Position numbers and translations under genes: made by a program. The notes under the pieces are model-generated. The model saw only the letters and a program-made list of their open reading frames with translations. It was not told the DNA's origin and did no database searches. This document shows, piece after piece, positions 1-5,643 of a stretch of 10,334 bases of DNA. Source of the stretch: Gammaproteobacteria bacterium (GTDB lineage Bacteria; Pseudomonadota; Gammaproteobacteria; GCA-001735895); NCBI GenBank assembly GCA_021767985.1, contig JAASSH010000024.1:1-10334 (forward strand). Direction: 5' to 3'. Every line of letters starts with the position of its first letter. Within the stretch, counting starts at the first letter, position 1.

Positions 1-204
1 CGCCGATACTCCGGGACCGAGATTCAGCGTGCCGACATGCTCGCCGTTAACCGAAAATTTCACGTACTTGATATAATGAATCGGAATCTTGTTGCCATCG
101 GAGTCGAGCCGATTCCCGGTTTCCATCGGATGCTTGATTAAACAGGTCGCGCGGACGCCGTTGCCTGTTTGTTCTACCTTGAGTCGCGTGCGTTTTCTCG
201 CCAT
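1..204 (-). CDS. soxZ: Thiosulfate oxidation carrier protein SoxZ (3' end beyond window)
   Basis: SoxZ is the non-catalytic half of the periplasmic SoxYZ heterodimer, which carries sulfur intermediates of thiosulfate/sulfide oxidation on the SoxY cysteine. The visible 68 residues begin MARKRTRLKVEQ and continue with IKHPMETG, a DxxGNxIP segment, HYIKYVKFSVNGE and LGPGVSAN-type residues, the recognisable N-terminal half of SoxZ (normally about 100 residues). As usual for SoxZ there is no signal peptide; it is expected to be exported with Tat-dependent SoxY. The ATG at 204 is preceded by GAGGAA about eight bases upstream, so the start is secure. It lies 30 bases after the soxY stop, in the same operon. 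The C-terminal third is outside the window. Confidence 0.95.
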   Translation of the reverse strand, partial: MARKRTRLKVEQTGNGVRATCLIKHPMETGNRLDSDGNKIPIHYIKYVKFSVNGEHVGTLNLGPGVSA

Positions 205-234
205 CGTGCAAATTCCTCGAATAATACCTATGCG

Positions 235-702
235 TCAACCGCCGCAACCGCCGATCGCAACCCGTACTTCCTGCGAGGTGACGTACCACTGGCCGCCGGA
301 TTTGACGTAAACCATGACCTCATCGGTCCCCGCCATTTTGATCCGAATCCTGAAGTAGCTCCCGGTACGTGGCGTGGTCTCGATAACGGTCAACAACGGC
401 GTCGGGTTTTTAGGTACCACCACCGCAATCGATTCGGGCGAAGGCAGGGTAGTTGACACCTCGATCGGAACCACCGCGCCGTTTTCCGCCTGCAGCGGGG
501 CATCGAGCTTGATTTGATCGCTGGGCGTGGCTTCCAGGGTACCCAGTGCCTCCATCATCGCAGTGTCGACATCCTTGGCCAGAAACGCAGCGTCTGGCCT
601 GGGTGTCGCGTTTGCCAGCATTGAATAAAATATACCACTACCGCCGGCCACCCAGGTGGCCGCAACCGCGATTGCATCTTGCAAGAATGTTCTTCTTCTC
701 AT
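235..702 (-). CDS. soxY: Sulfur-carrier protein SoxY with Tat signal and C-terminal GGCGG swinging arm
   Basis: SoxY covalently carries sulfur intermediates while the Sox enzymes act on them. The 155-residue product ends in GGCGG, the family hallmark, with the carrier cysteine at about residue 153. It starts MRRRTFLQ followed by a hydrophobic stretch to about residue 30, a twin-arginine (Tat) signal, matching the known Tat export of SoxYZ. The middle contains the beta-rich SoxY domain (IEVSTTLPSPESIAVVVPKN region). Length is normal for the family. The chosen start is ATG 702; an in-frame TTG at 705 directly precedes it, and AGGAAG 11 bases upstream of the ATG could serve either. It lies downstream of fccB and upstream of soxZ, while soxXA, soxB and soxCD are not in the window. 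Clustering with fccAB suggests the carrier here may take sulfur from sulfide oxidation as well as thiosulfate (inference). Confidence 0.96.
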   Translation of the reverse strand: MRRRTFLQDAIAVAATWVAGGSGIFYSMLANATPRPDAAFLAKDVDTAMMEALGTLEATPSDQIKLDAPLQAENGAVVPIEVSTTLPSPESIAVVVPKNPTPLLTVIETTPRTGSYFRIRIKMAGTDEVMVYVKSGGQWYVTSQEVRVAIGGCGG

Positions 703-728
703 CAACCTATTAACTTCCTAATTAAATG

Positions 729-748
729 GGGTGGCGCGAACGCCACCC
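729..748 (-). promoter_or_regulatory. Intercistronic hairpin with UUCG loop between fccB and soxY
   Basis: On the minus strand the bases read GGGTGGCG-TTCG-CGCCACCC, a perfect 8-bp, GC-rich stem closed by a UUCG tetraloop in the mRNA. It begins about 25 bases after the fccB stop and ends about 25 bases before the soxY start. No uridine run follows; the next bases are CATTTAATTAGG leading into the soxY ribosome site. It is therefore more likely an mRNA stabiliser or processing element, or a weak attenuator, setting the fccAB to soxYZ ratio than a full intrinsic terminator. The role is inferred; the structure is seen directly. Confidence 0.6.
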
Positions 749-773
749 ATCTCATTGCCAGATATCAATCGGC

Positions 774-2057
774 TCAACCGAACACGTCGGTGGTGATTGA
801 CTTGTACCAACCGCGGGCATACTTGGCCTCGTTCTCATGTACCCGATCCCTATTGCCCACTTTACTGACGCCGCCGGAAACCTTGACGATGACCCCGTCT
901 TTGAGGCGGTATACTGCCGCCACCGAAATACCGTACTTGGGTCCGATCAGGCTGTAACAGGTGTTGGCATAGGTCGGTTCTGGCGGTGTATCTCCAGCGA
1001 GCATGGAAACGATCGCAGCGGCGCAATTCTTCGCCTGCGCCGCGGCCGAGTGGCCAGATTTGGGCATGGCACCGGCGACGCAGGCGTCACCGATGATATG
1101 TACATCCTTCGCCTCTGCCGATTCAAAAGTGCCCATATCGACGGTACACCAGCCATCCTTGTTGGTCAGACCGGCGGTTTCAACCAGTTCGCCCGCTTTT
1201 TGATAGGGGATCAGGTTGATTACATCACCCTTGTATTCGTCGCCGAAATCATTGCGCAGGGTCATGGTGCCCGGATCTGCACTGGTAATTACGCCACCGT
1301 CGGTATCCTTGATCCATTCGATCATGTTGCCGTATTCCTTGTTCCAGGCTTCGTGAAACGCAGCCTGCTTGGAATGGGTCGGGTTGGCATCGACAATCAG
1401 GATTTTGGACTTCGGCTTGTTCCATTTGAGGTAATGCGCAATCAGGCTGGCGCGCTCATAGGGCCCGGGTGGACAACGAAACGGTTTTTTCGGTGGCACG
1501 ATGATGACGGTGCCGCCGTCGCGCATAGCCTTCAACTGTTTTCTCAACAACAGCGTCTGTTCGCCGGCTTTCCACGAGTGCGGCATTGCCTGTTGCACAG
1601 CCGCCTGGTCATTTTCAATCGTACCCCACCTGAACGCGACACCCGGTGATACAACCAGTTTGTCGAATTTCATCGAACCGCCATACTTGAGGCTGATCGA
1701 TTTGCCACCGGCATCGATAGCGGTGACCTCGTCGTGCACCACATTGATACCCTGAGCGTGGATATTGCTGTAGTCGTGGGTAATCTTGCTGATGTCTAGA
1801 TTACCCGAGAGCACCTCGTTGGAAAACGGGCAAGTGATATAGCTGGTATCGCGCTCGACCAGAGTGACATCGAGTTGGGGTCCCCAGCGTTTCAAATACC
1901 GGGCGCAGGTTGCGCCACCAAAACCGCCACCGACGACAACCACTTTACCGCTGGCGGCAGCCAGGGCTTCCATTGGCCAAACCAGGCTACCGAAACCGGT
2001 TACCGCGCCGGCAGCTCCGATTACCTTGAGAAAGTCTCTGCGATCAATTGATTCCAT
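774..2057 (-). CDS. fccB: Flavocytochrome c sulfide dehydrogenase, FAD subunit (FccB/SoxF type)
   Basis: This is the flavoprotein that oxidises sulfide in the periplasm and passes electrons to the FccA cytochrome. The 427-residue protein opens with DRRDFLK and a hydrophobic stretch to about residue 35, a clear Tat signal. A GGGFGG dinucleotide-binding loop follows at about residues 43-48. Cys76 in ITCPFSNEVLSG matches the cysteine that holds FAD covalently in Allochromatium flavocytochrome c. Cys195 (PFRCPPGPYERA) and Cys367 (NTCYSLIGPKYG) match its redox-active disulfide pair. VHIIGDAC at about 319-326 is the second FAD contact. Length is typical. The start is ATG 2057, because GAGGAGAAAG just upstream is its ribosome site; a TTG further up would place that site inside the gene. 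It follows fccA by 15 bases. SoxF and sulfide:quinone reductase are relatives, but the adjacent cytochrome favours FccB/SoxF. Confidence 0.95.
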   Translation of the reverse strand: MESIDRRDFLKVIGAAGAVTGFGSLVWPMEALAAASGKVVVVGGGFGGATCARYLKRWGPQLDVTLVERDTSYITCPFSNEVLSGNLDISKITHDYSNIHAQGINVVHDEVTAIDAGGKSISLKYGGSMKFDKLVVSPGVAFRWGTIENDQAAVQQAMPHSWKAGEQTLLLRKQLKAMRDGGTVIIVPPKKPFRCPPGPYERASLIAHYLKWNKPKSKILIVDANPTHSKQAAFHEAWNKEYGNMIEWIKDTDGGVITSADPGTMTLRNDFGDEYKGDVINLIPYQKAGELVETAGLTNKDGWCTVDMGTFESAEAKDVHIIGDACVAGAMPKSGHSAAAQAKNCAAAIVSMLAGDTPPEPTYANTCYSLIGPKYGISVAAVYRLKDGVIVKVSGGVSKVGNRDRVHENEAKYARGWYKSITTDVFG

Positions 2058-2072
2058 TGTCTTTCTCCTCAA

Positions 2073-2390
2073 TTATTGTTTACTGAAATATTCGGCGAGC
2101 AGCTTGAGCTCGGCCTCGGTATAACCCTGGGCATGGCGATCCATGATACTGGTAGGCTCTTCACCGCTGGCGAAAGCCTGCATCAGGTCGATAAAATCGG
2201 CGGGTTCCTCGCCGTTAATACTGGGCATGGGCTTGGCGCCTTTACCATCGGTGCCGTGACAGGTGTTGCACATGGACGCCAGTAATTCGGCGCGCGGCAC
2301 CGCGTCGGCGGCGAAACCTTGATTAAGACCGAGAATCCCGAACAATACGGCGGAAATCCCGGTTGCTGCGATTTTAGGTAAGCTTCTCAT
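2073..2390 (-). CDS. fccA: Flavocytochrome c, monoheme cytochrome c subunit (FccA-type)
   Basis: This small class I cytochrome c is the probable electron acceptor for FccB. It has 105 residues: a Sec signal peptide to about residue 28 (hydrophobic core, GFAA cleavage zone), one heme site CNTCH at 41-45, and a likely axial methionine at 83 in SIMDRHAQGY, the MxRxAxGY pattern seen in flavocytochrome c hemes. Only one CXXCH is present, so it resembles the roughly 10-kDa Chlorobium subunit rather than the diheme subunit of Allochromatium or SoxE. AGGAGGGG four bases before ATG 2390 makes the start secure. It is the first confident gene of the fccA-fccB-soxY-soxZ unit. One copy of the 129-bp repeat begins 46 bases upstream of its start, in its leader or promoter region. 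Confidence 0.92.
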   Translation of the reverse strand: MRSLPKIAATGISAVLFGILGLNQGFAADAVPRAELLASMCNTCHGTDGKGAKPMPSINGEEPADFIDLMQAFASGEEPTSIMDRHAQGYTEAELKLLAEYFSKQ

Positions 2391-2435
2391 GATGCCCCTC
2401 CTGGTTTAATTTTTGGATATCGTTTTTTAATCGTA

Positions 2436-2564
2436 CTCCGTTCCCGATAACCAGCATTATGTGATCGGCCCGATGCCGGGCTGAAATATCACCGGAATCG
2501 AATTCCCAATCGAACCGGTCGAGTAAAATAAATTGACACCTGGGTAAGGTGAACAAACGTCATT
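2436..2564 (+). repeat. 129-bp dispersed repeat, copy 1
   Basis: This matches 8182-8310 in the same orientation without gaps, with about 12 mismatches in 129 bases; the first 88 bases differ at only three positions. It contains a GCCCG/CGGGC hairpin with a four-base loop, a GGAAT-CGA-ATTCC dyad, and an outer ACCGG/CCGGT inverted pair. No terminal inverted repeats, target duplication or transposase is evident. Homology stops abruptly at both ends. It could be a REP/MITE-like element or a conserved non-coding RNA or DNA module; I do not recognise the family. Confidence 0.85.
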
Positions 2565-2813
2565 GGTGATTAAGCGATCAGGTCGAGCTAGGGTAACGCA
2601 GTGCGGATTCGATTTTTTACAAGCAGCACTGGACCTGCTTGGCACCCGGTTTGAGGTCTTCGCGTCAGCATTATGATCTTCTCGCGCTAACTCGATCCGG
2701 GAACATTCAGGCCCCTGGTAGCGCACTGCTGCATTTATGCTTGCGGTAATGGCGCCTGCAGTATCCTTAAAACCTGGTGATCGTGCCAAAACCAATGTTT
2801 CTGAAAGTTTCAT
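2457..2813 (-). CDS. Doubtful small ORF upstream of fccA, possibly decayed
   Basis: This is an open frame of 118 codons with ATG at 2813 and a weak AGG seven to eight bases upstream. The product starts MKLSETLVLARSPGFKDTAG and has four cysteines but no motif or family that I recognise. Its last 36 or so codons lie inside the dispersed repeat, which speaks against a conserved protein. In its favour, a perfect FNR-type box (2921-2934) with a -10-like TCTAAT reads toward it and would give a leader of about 75 bases. It may equally be chance, or part of a long untranslated leader of fccAB. Low confidence. Confidence 0.2.
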   Translation of the reverse strand: MKLSETLVLARSPGFKDTAGAITASINAAVRYQGPECSRIELAREDHNADAKTSNRVPSRSSAACKKSNPHCVTLARPDRLITNDVCSPYPGVNLFYSTGSIGNSIPVIFQPGIGPIT

Positions 2814-2893
2814 TTGCCCAACCTGAATGAGCTAACAGCCTGCATAACCAGCAGGATCAATAAATTGATTCTATTTTTAAATACCAATTAATC

Positions 2894-2934
2894 ATTAGAC
2901 TGCAAAATCAATCTGCCTCCTTGATGAAGATCAA
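2894..2934 (-). promoter_or_regulatory. FNR/DNR-type box 1 with -10 element, reading toward fccA
   Basis: TTGATGAAGATCAA at 2921-2934 is a perfect TTGAT-N4-ATCAA palindrome, the binding site of FNR/ANR/DNR regulators. On the minus strand, TCTAAT (2899 to 2894) lies 21 bases beyond it, which puts the box close to -41 from a predicted start near 2887, the class II activator position. The plus direction has only a poor CATGAT. If used, transcription runs toward fccAB with a leader of roughly 500 bases. Confidence 0.55.
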
Positions 2935-3059
2935 TTTCCCCGGAGTTCTACACATGATTTTTGAGCCGCGCGGCGCTACATGCTGTTTCTCGCCACATCC
3001 CAGGCTGTTGCAATCGGCCACTAGCCGTTCTTTGAGCATTCGAAGTATGTCGGTTTATA

Positions 3060-3100
3060 TTGATGGCTATCAATACAGCCATTGGCACAGCTGATAAATT
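3060..3100 (+). promoter_or_regulatory. FNR/DNR-type box 2 with -10-like element
   Basis: TTGATGGCTATCAA at 3060-3073 is a second perfect TTGAT-N4-ATCAA site. About 19-21 bases downstream is GATAAATT (3093-3100), a moderate -10 match giving a start near 3105. The next coding sequence begins 230 bases further on, so this may be a distal promoter or an auxiliary site for the 3335 operon, or drive a small RNA. The minus direction shows no -10 match. Confidence 0.5.
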
Positions 3101-3246
3101 CACAGAGAGGTGGGTGTTCAGTTAACCGCGAATATGGCGTCCTACGAAAAAGTAAAGCTAAGGATTCTTAACGCGAGCCACTAGCTTATTGCTTATCCTG
3201 GATTGCTGGCCTGGATCCAAAGTCGGAGAGAACTTGTGGCTACCGA

Positions 3247-3287
3247 TTGACTCATATCAACCCCGTAGACCTTGTGATGAATAATAT
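3247..3287 (+). promoter_or_regulatory. FNR/DNR class II promoter of the DUF3326 operon
   Basis: TTGACTCATATCAA at 3247-3260 is an FNR-type box with one change from the TTGAT-N4-ATCAA consensus. TAATAT at 3282-3287 follows after 21 bases, so the box centre falls at about -41 from a predicted start near 3294. That is the standard class II spacing for FNR-family activators. The predicted leader to ATG 3335 is about 40 bases. No -35 match is needed in this promoter class. Confidence 0.6.
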
Positions 3288-3334
3288 GGATCAGATGGTG
3301 TTGTAAAACTGCTGAGTGACAAAAGAGGTGAACG

Positions 3335-3625
3335 ATGTCTCACGATAAAGGCAAGACAGTGGAAGAGCTAGTAGGTGGACTTGATTCGGCCGAATCACAA
3401 TTGGCCAGATTGCGTGATGAAATCAGGGTCTCTGAGAGTGATGCTACGCGCAAGGCTCATGAGCAGATCGTAGAAGCGGAAATTCATTTAGAGGCGGCTC
3501 GTGCCCGTTATACCGACATTGAACACGCAGGTCGCGTCGGTGACGATGAAGCCGAGCGCAATCTGCGCAAGGCTTATAACGATATGTCGGAAGCCATTAG
3601 GTCCGCGCTTCGATACATCGGTTAA
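3335..3625 (+). CDS. Small charged helical protein, function unknown
   Basis: I do not recognise a family. The 96-residue product is highly charged and predicted almost wholly helical. A heptad-like run covers about residues 8-60 (VEELVGGLDSAESQLARL onward), and a second helix covers about 68-95 ending SALRYIG. It has no cysteine, signal peptide or membrane segment, so it should be a cytoplasmic coiled-coil protein. The start is firm: AGAGGTG lies five bases before the ATG. It is the first gene after a predicted FNR class II promoter and is followed after 42 bases by the DUF3326 gene in the same direction, so the two are probably cotranscribed and induced under oxygen limitation. A role as partner or oligomerisation adaptor of the next gene product is only inference. 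Confidence 0.82.
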   Translation: MSHDKGKTVEELVGGLDSAESQLARLRDEIRVSESDATRKAHEQIVEAEIHLEAARARYTDIEHAGRVGDDEAERNLRKAYNDMSEAIRSALRYIG

Positions 3626-3667
3626 GAATCCGCCTTACCAACACGATGTATACTTCGGGTACTGTTT

Positions 3668-4942
3668 ATGAGGGTCTATCACAAAGAGATAACAATAAAT
3701 AAAGAAGAAGATCTAACCTTCGAAAACCTGGAGGCAAAAACCCGCGAGTATGGCGAACATGCCATTCGATTCATCGTTTGTGGTTGCGACGACAGGCACC
3801 GGTTTCTGGAGGTCGATTTTCTCGAAACCGATGGTTCACACCCATGGTTCACGGAAAAACCCGGAATATTTGCCTTTCGCCATCGAGAACGCGAAAACAC
3901 CGATAACTTTAATGCAGCCCTGATAATTCCTACCGGTATCGGCTGCGAGATAGGTGGTCACGAAGGGGATGGAAACGCAGTGTGCAGGTTGGTGGCCTCG
4001 GCTTGCGATACGCTGATTACCCATCCTAACGTTGTCAATGCGACCGACTATAACGAAATGCCTGCAAATACCCTGTACGTCGAAGGTAGTACGGTTACAC
4101 GGCTTCTGATGGGACAAGTCGGCCTGCAAAAAGTAAGAGCAAACAGACTTTTAACCCTGGTTGACAAGGGCGCCCGCAGATACAACGAGGAAATACGCAA
4201 TGCCGTTTCGACGGCAAGGATTACGCTGGGTATCGATTCGGACATACTCGAGATGGAAAAACTGACATCTTGCACGATCGGCCTGTCCGAATCCGGCAGG
4301 GCAGTAGGTGCGCTGGAGCGTATGGAGAATCTGTTCGAGACCATAGACAAGTATGGCGATCCTTACCAGGCGATAGCTTTGTCTACTCATGTGGAGCGGG
4401 ATACGGATTGGTACCGTGAATATTTCAATCCCGACAGGGAGTATCAGGATGTAGCGGTGAACCCGACCGGAGGCATCGAAGCGATGATGACACACGCTGC
4501 GGTAGAGCTCTTCAATAAGCCGTGCGCGCATGCCCCTGCTCCCCAGGGGGACACCCCACATCACGGTGTCTTCGAACCGAGACTGGCTCCAGTCGCGGGT
4601 TCCATTCGGCATATCCATTGTGTGTTGAAGGGTCTTCATAAGAGTCCCGAAATCGTATCCTACGAGAAGGGATTGAATGCCAGCGATGTATCCTGTCTGA
4701 TTATTCCCGACGGTTGTGTGGGATTACCTGTTCTGGCCTGTATAAGACAAGGCATCCCCATTATAGCAGTACGGAATCGAAATATCATGACAAACGATCT
4801 GGACGAACTTGGTTTCGAGCACGGAAAGTTCTTTCGCGCGGACAATTATCTCGAAGCTGTGGGAATCATGCAGATGCTGAAACAGGGGATAGCGCTGGAC
4901 ACGGTAACAAGGCCGATAAGTCATACCAGAATACTGAAATAG
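3668..4942 (+). CDS. DUF3326 family protein with extra N-terminal domain
   Basis: The function of this family is unknown; it is familiar from cyanobacteria and plants. The 424-residue protein has two parts. Residues 1 to about 80 form an N-terminal segment with a CGCDDRH motif (cysteines 38 and 40). From about 82 comes the DUF3326 region: ALIIPTGIGCEIGGHEGDGNAV, LITHPNVVNATDYNEMPANTLYVEG, and near the C-terminus SCLIIPDGCVGLPVLACIRQGIPIIAVRNRN. Those blocks, rich in glycine, asparagine and histidine, suggest a nucleotide- or ligand-binding alpha/beta fold, but no catalytic motif is certain. There is no signal or membrane segment, so it is cytoplasmic. ATG 3668 has only a weak ribosome site, and translation may depend on the upstream gene. 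It is the last gene of the predicted FNR-driven unit and converges on the DksA-like gene. Confidence 0.85.
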   Translation: MRVYHKEITINKEEDLTFENLEAKTREYGEHAIRFIVCGCDDRHRFLEVDFLETDGSHPWFTEKPGIFAFRHRERENTDNFNAALIIPTGIGCEIGGHEGDGNAVCRLVASACDTLITHPNVVNATDYNEMPANTLYVEGSTVTRLLMGQVGLQKVRANRLLTLVDKGARRYNEEIRNAVSTARITLGIDSDILEMEKLTSCTIGLSESGRAVGALERMENLFETIDKYGDPYQAIALSTHVERDTDWYREYFNPDREYQDVAVNPTGGIEAMMTHAAVELFNKPCAHAPAPQGDTPHHGVFEPRLAPVAGSIRHIHCVLKGLHKSPEIVSYEKGLNASDVSCLIIPDGCVGLPVLACIRQGIPIIAVRNRNIMTNDLDELGFEHGKFFRADNYLEAVGIMQMLKQGIALDTVTRPISHTRILK

Positions 4943-5011
4943 GTTCATCGGCCCAGGTATTACGGGAACAGGCCCCAATGGCGCTTAATTCAGGCTTCAT
5001 GCCCGTGAAAT

Positions 5012-5410
5012 TCAAAGCGTGGAATGCATGCCTTCGAGGTGGGTCTTCTCGTAGACACTCTGGCAGCGCACACAGCGCGTCGCTGTCGGATAGGCAGTCA
5101 AACGATCGAAGTCGATTGATTCGCCACAGTCGCTGCAAGTGTCGTAGATCCCCTTGTCGATCCGAATCAACGCGCTATTGATATCCCGCGTTTCCTGCAC
5201 GTGCTTGTCGAGTATCGTCATATTCAGGTCGGCAAGCAGATCGGCAACAGAACTATCCTCGAGATCATGCACCTCGCCGGCGATTTGCAGGAAGCGCTCC
5301 TTGACCGATCCTTTCAGTTCTGAGCCAATTTCATGCCATAAGGTATTGAATCGATTTTCCAGCTGTTCTCTTAATCGATGGATTTGCTGGTCATTCAGTT
5401 GGTTGTTCAT
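5012..5410 (-). CDS. DksA/TraR-type zinc-finger protein
   Basis: This protein belongs to the DksA/TraR family, whose members reach into the secondary channel of RNA polymerase and alter promoter output. Its 132 residues have an N-terminal helical hairpin with an acidic turn (HDLEDSSVADLLADLN, about 47-62) and a C-terminal C4 zinc finger, CSDC then CVRC with the characteristic YPTATRC spacing. It is shorter than E. coli DksA (151 residues). The tip does not carry the exact DPxDxA pattern of DksA, so it is a paralogue of the kind often linked to stress rather than DksA itself. AAGGAG five bases before ATG 5410 makes the start firm. It converges with the DUF3326 gene (69-base gap, no clear terminator) and diverges from the symporter gene; an FNR-like box lies between. 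Confidence 0.88.
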   Translation of the reverse strand: MNNQLNDQQIHRLREQLENRFNTLWHEIGSELKGSVKERFLQIAGEVHDLEDSSVADLLADLNMTILDKHVQETRDINSALIRIDKGIYDTCSDCGESIDFDRLTAYPTATRCVRCQSVYEKTHLEGMHSTL

Positions 5411-5565
5411 GGTTACTCCTTAAAGTATTTTCGGACCATGAGGCCGTATCAGGATTTCTTGTTCTTTCCCCGATAGCCAGGCAGGCTCCCGGAGCCATAA
5501 CCCCTCGACCTCGAATTTCACGGTAAAACTGTAATTTATGTTGCCACCGAATCACCATCCGCGAA

Positions 5566-5606
5566 TTGACCGGACTCAATTGTTGATCGGGTAAACGGTG
5601 TATTGT
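5566..5606 (+). promoter_or_regulatory. Degenerate FNR-like box and -10 element before the SLC13 gene
   Basis: TTGACCGGACTCAA at 5566-5579 keeps the TTGA-N6-TCAA core of an FNR-family site. TATTGT at 5601-5606 follows after 21 bases, the same geometry as at 3247-3287, giving a start near 5613. That would exclude GTG 5605 as the symporter start and favour ATG 5644. In the other direction CATAAA (5540 to 5535) could serve the DksA-like gene. The box is weaker than those at 2921 and 3060. Confidence 0.4.
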
Positions 5607-5643
5607 GATCGAAATTACCGCTTCGGCAGAGAAAATCGGGCTA

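Larger units (their letters stand above)
2565..3334. other. Long regulatory intergenic region, no confident gene
   Basis: This stretch between the minus-strand sulfide-oxidation operon and the plus-strand DUF3326 operon holds no confident coding sequence. It contains the doubtful minus-strand ORF starting at 2813, three FNR-type boxes (listed separately) and an ATCAA-TAAA-TTGAT dyad near 2856-2869, whose half-sites point the opposite way from an FNR box. Between boxes two and three (about 3105-3245) there is no open frame of note, so a regulated non-coding transcript is possible. Confidence 0.6.

Noticed and set aside
837..1649. Long plus-strand open frame of 270 codons
   Set aside because: It lies entirely antisense to fccB, whose motifs are clear; its product shows no motif. 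It is a shadow of a GC-rich coding strand.
2533..2538. TTGACA inside both repeat copies as a -35 promoter element
   Set aside because: No acceptable -10 hexamer lies 16-18 bases downstream in either copy, and no gene follows closely at copy 1.
2856..2869. ATCAA-TAAA-TTGAT as a fourth FNR box in the cluster
   Set aside because: It is palindromic, but the half-sites face outward compared with the FNR consensus.
4714..5181. Plus-strand open frame spanning the DUF3326 end and the DksA-like gene
   Set aside because: It overlaps two recognisable genes in other frames and has no motif or ribosome site.
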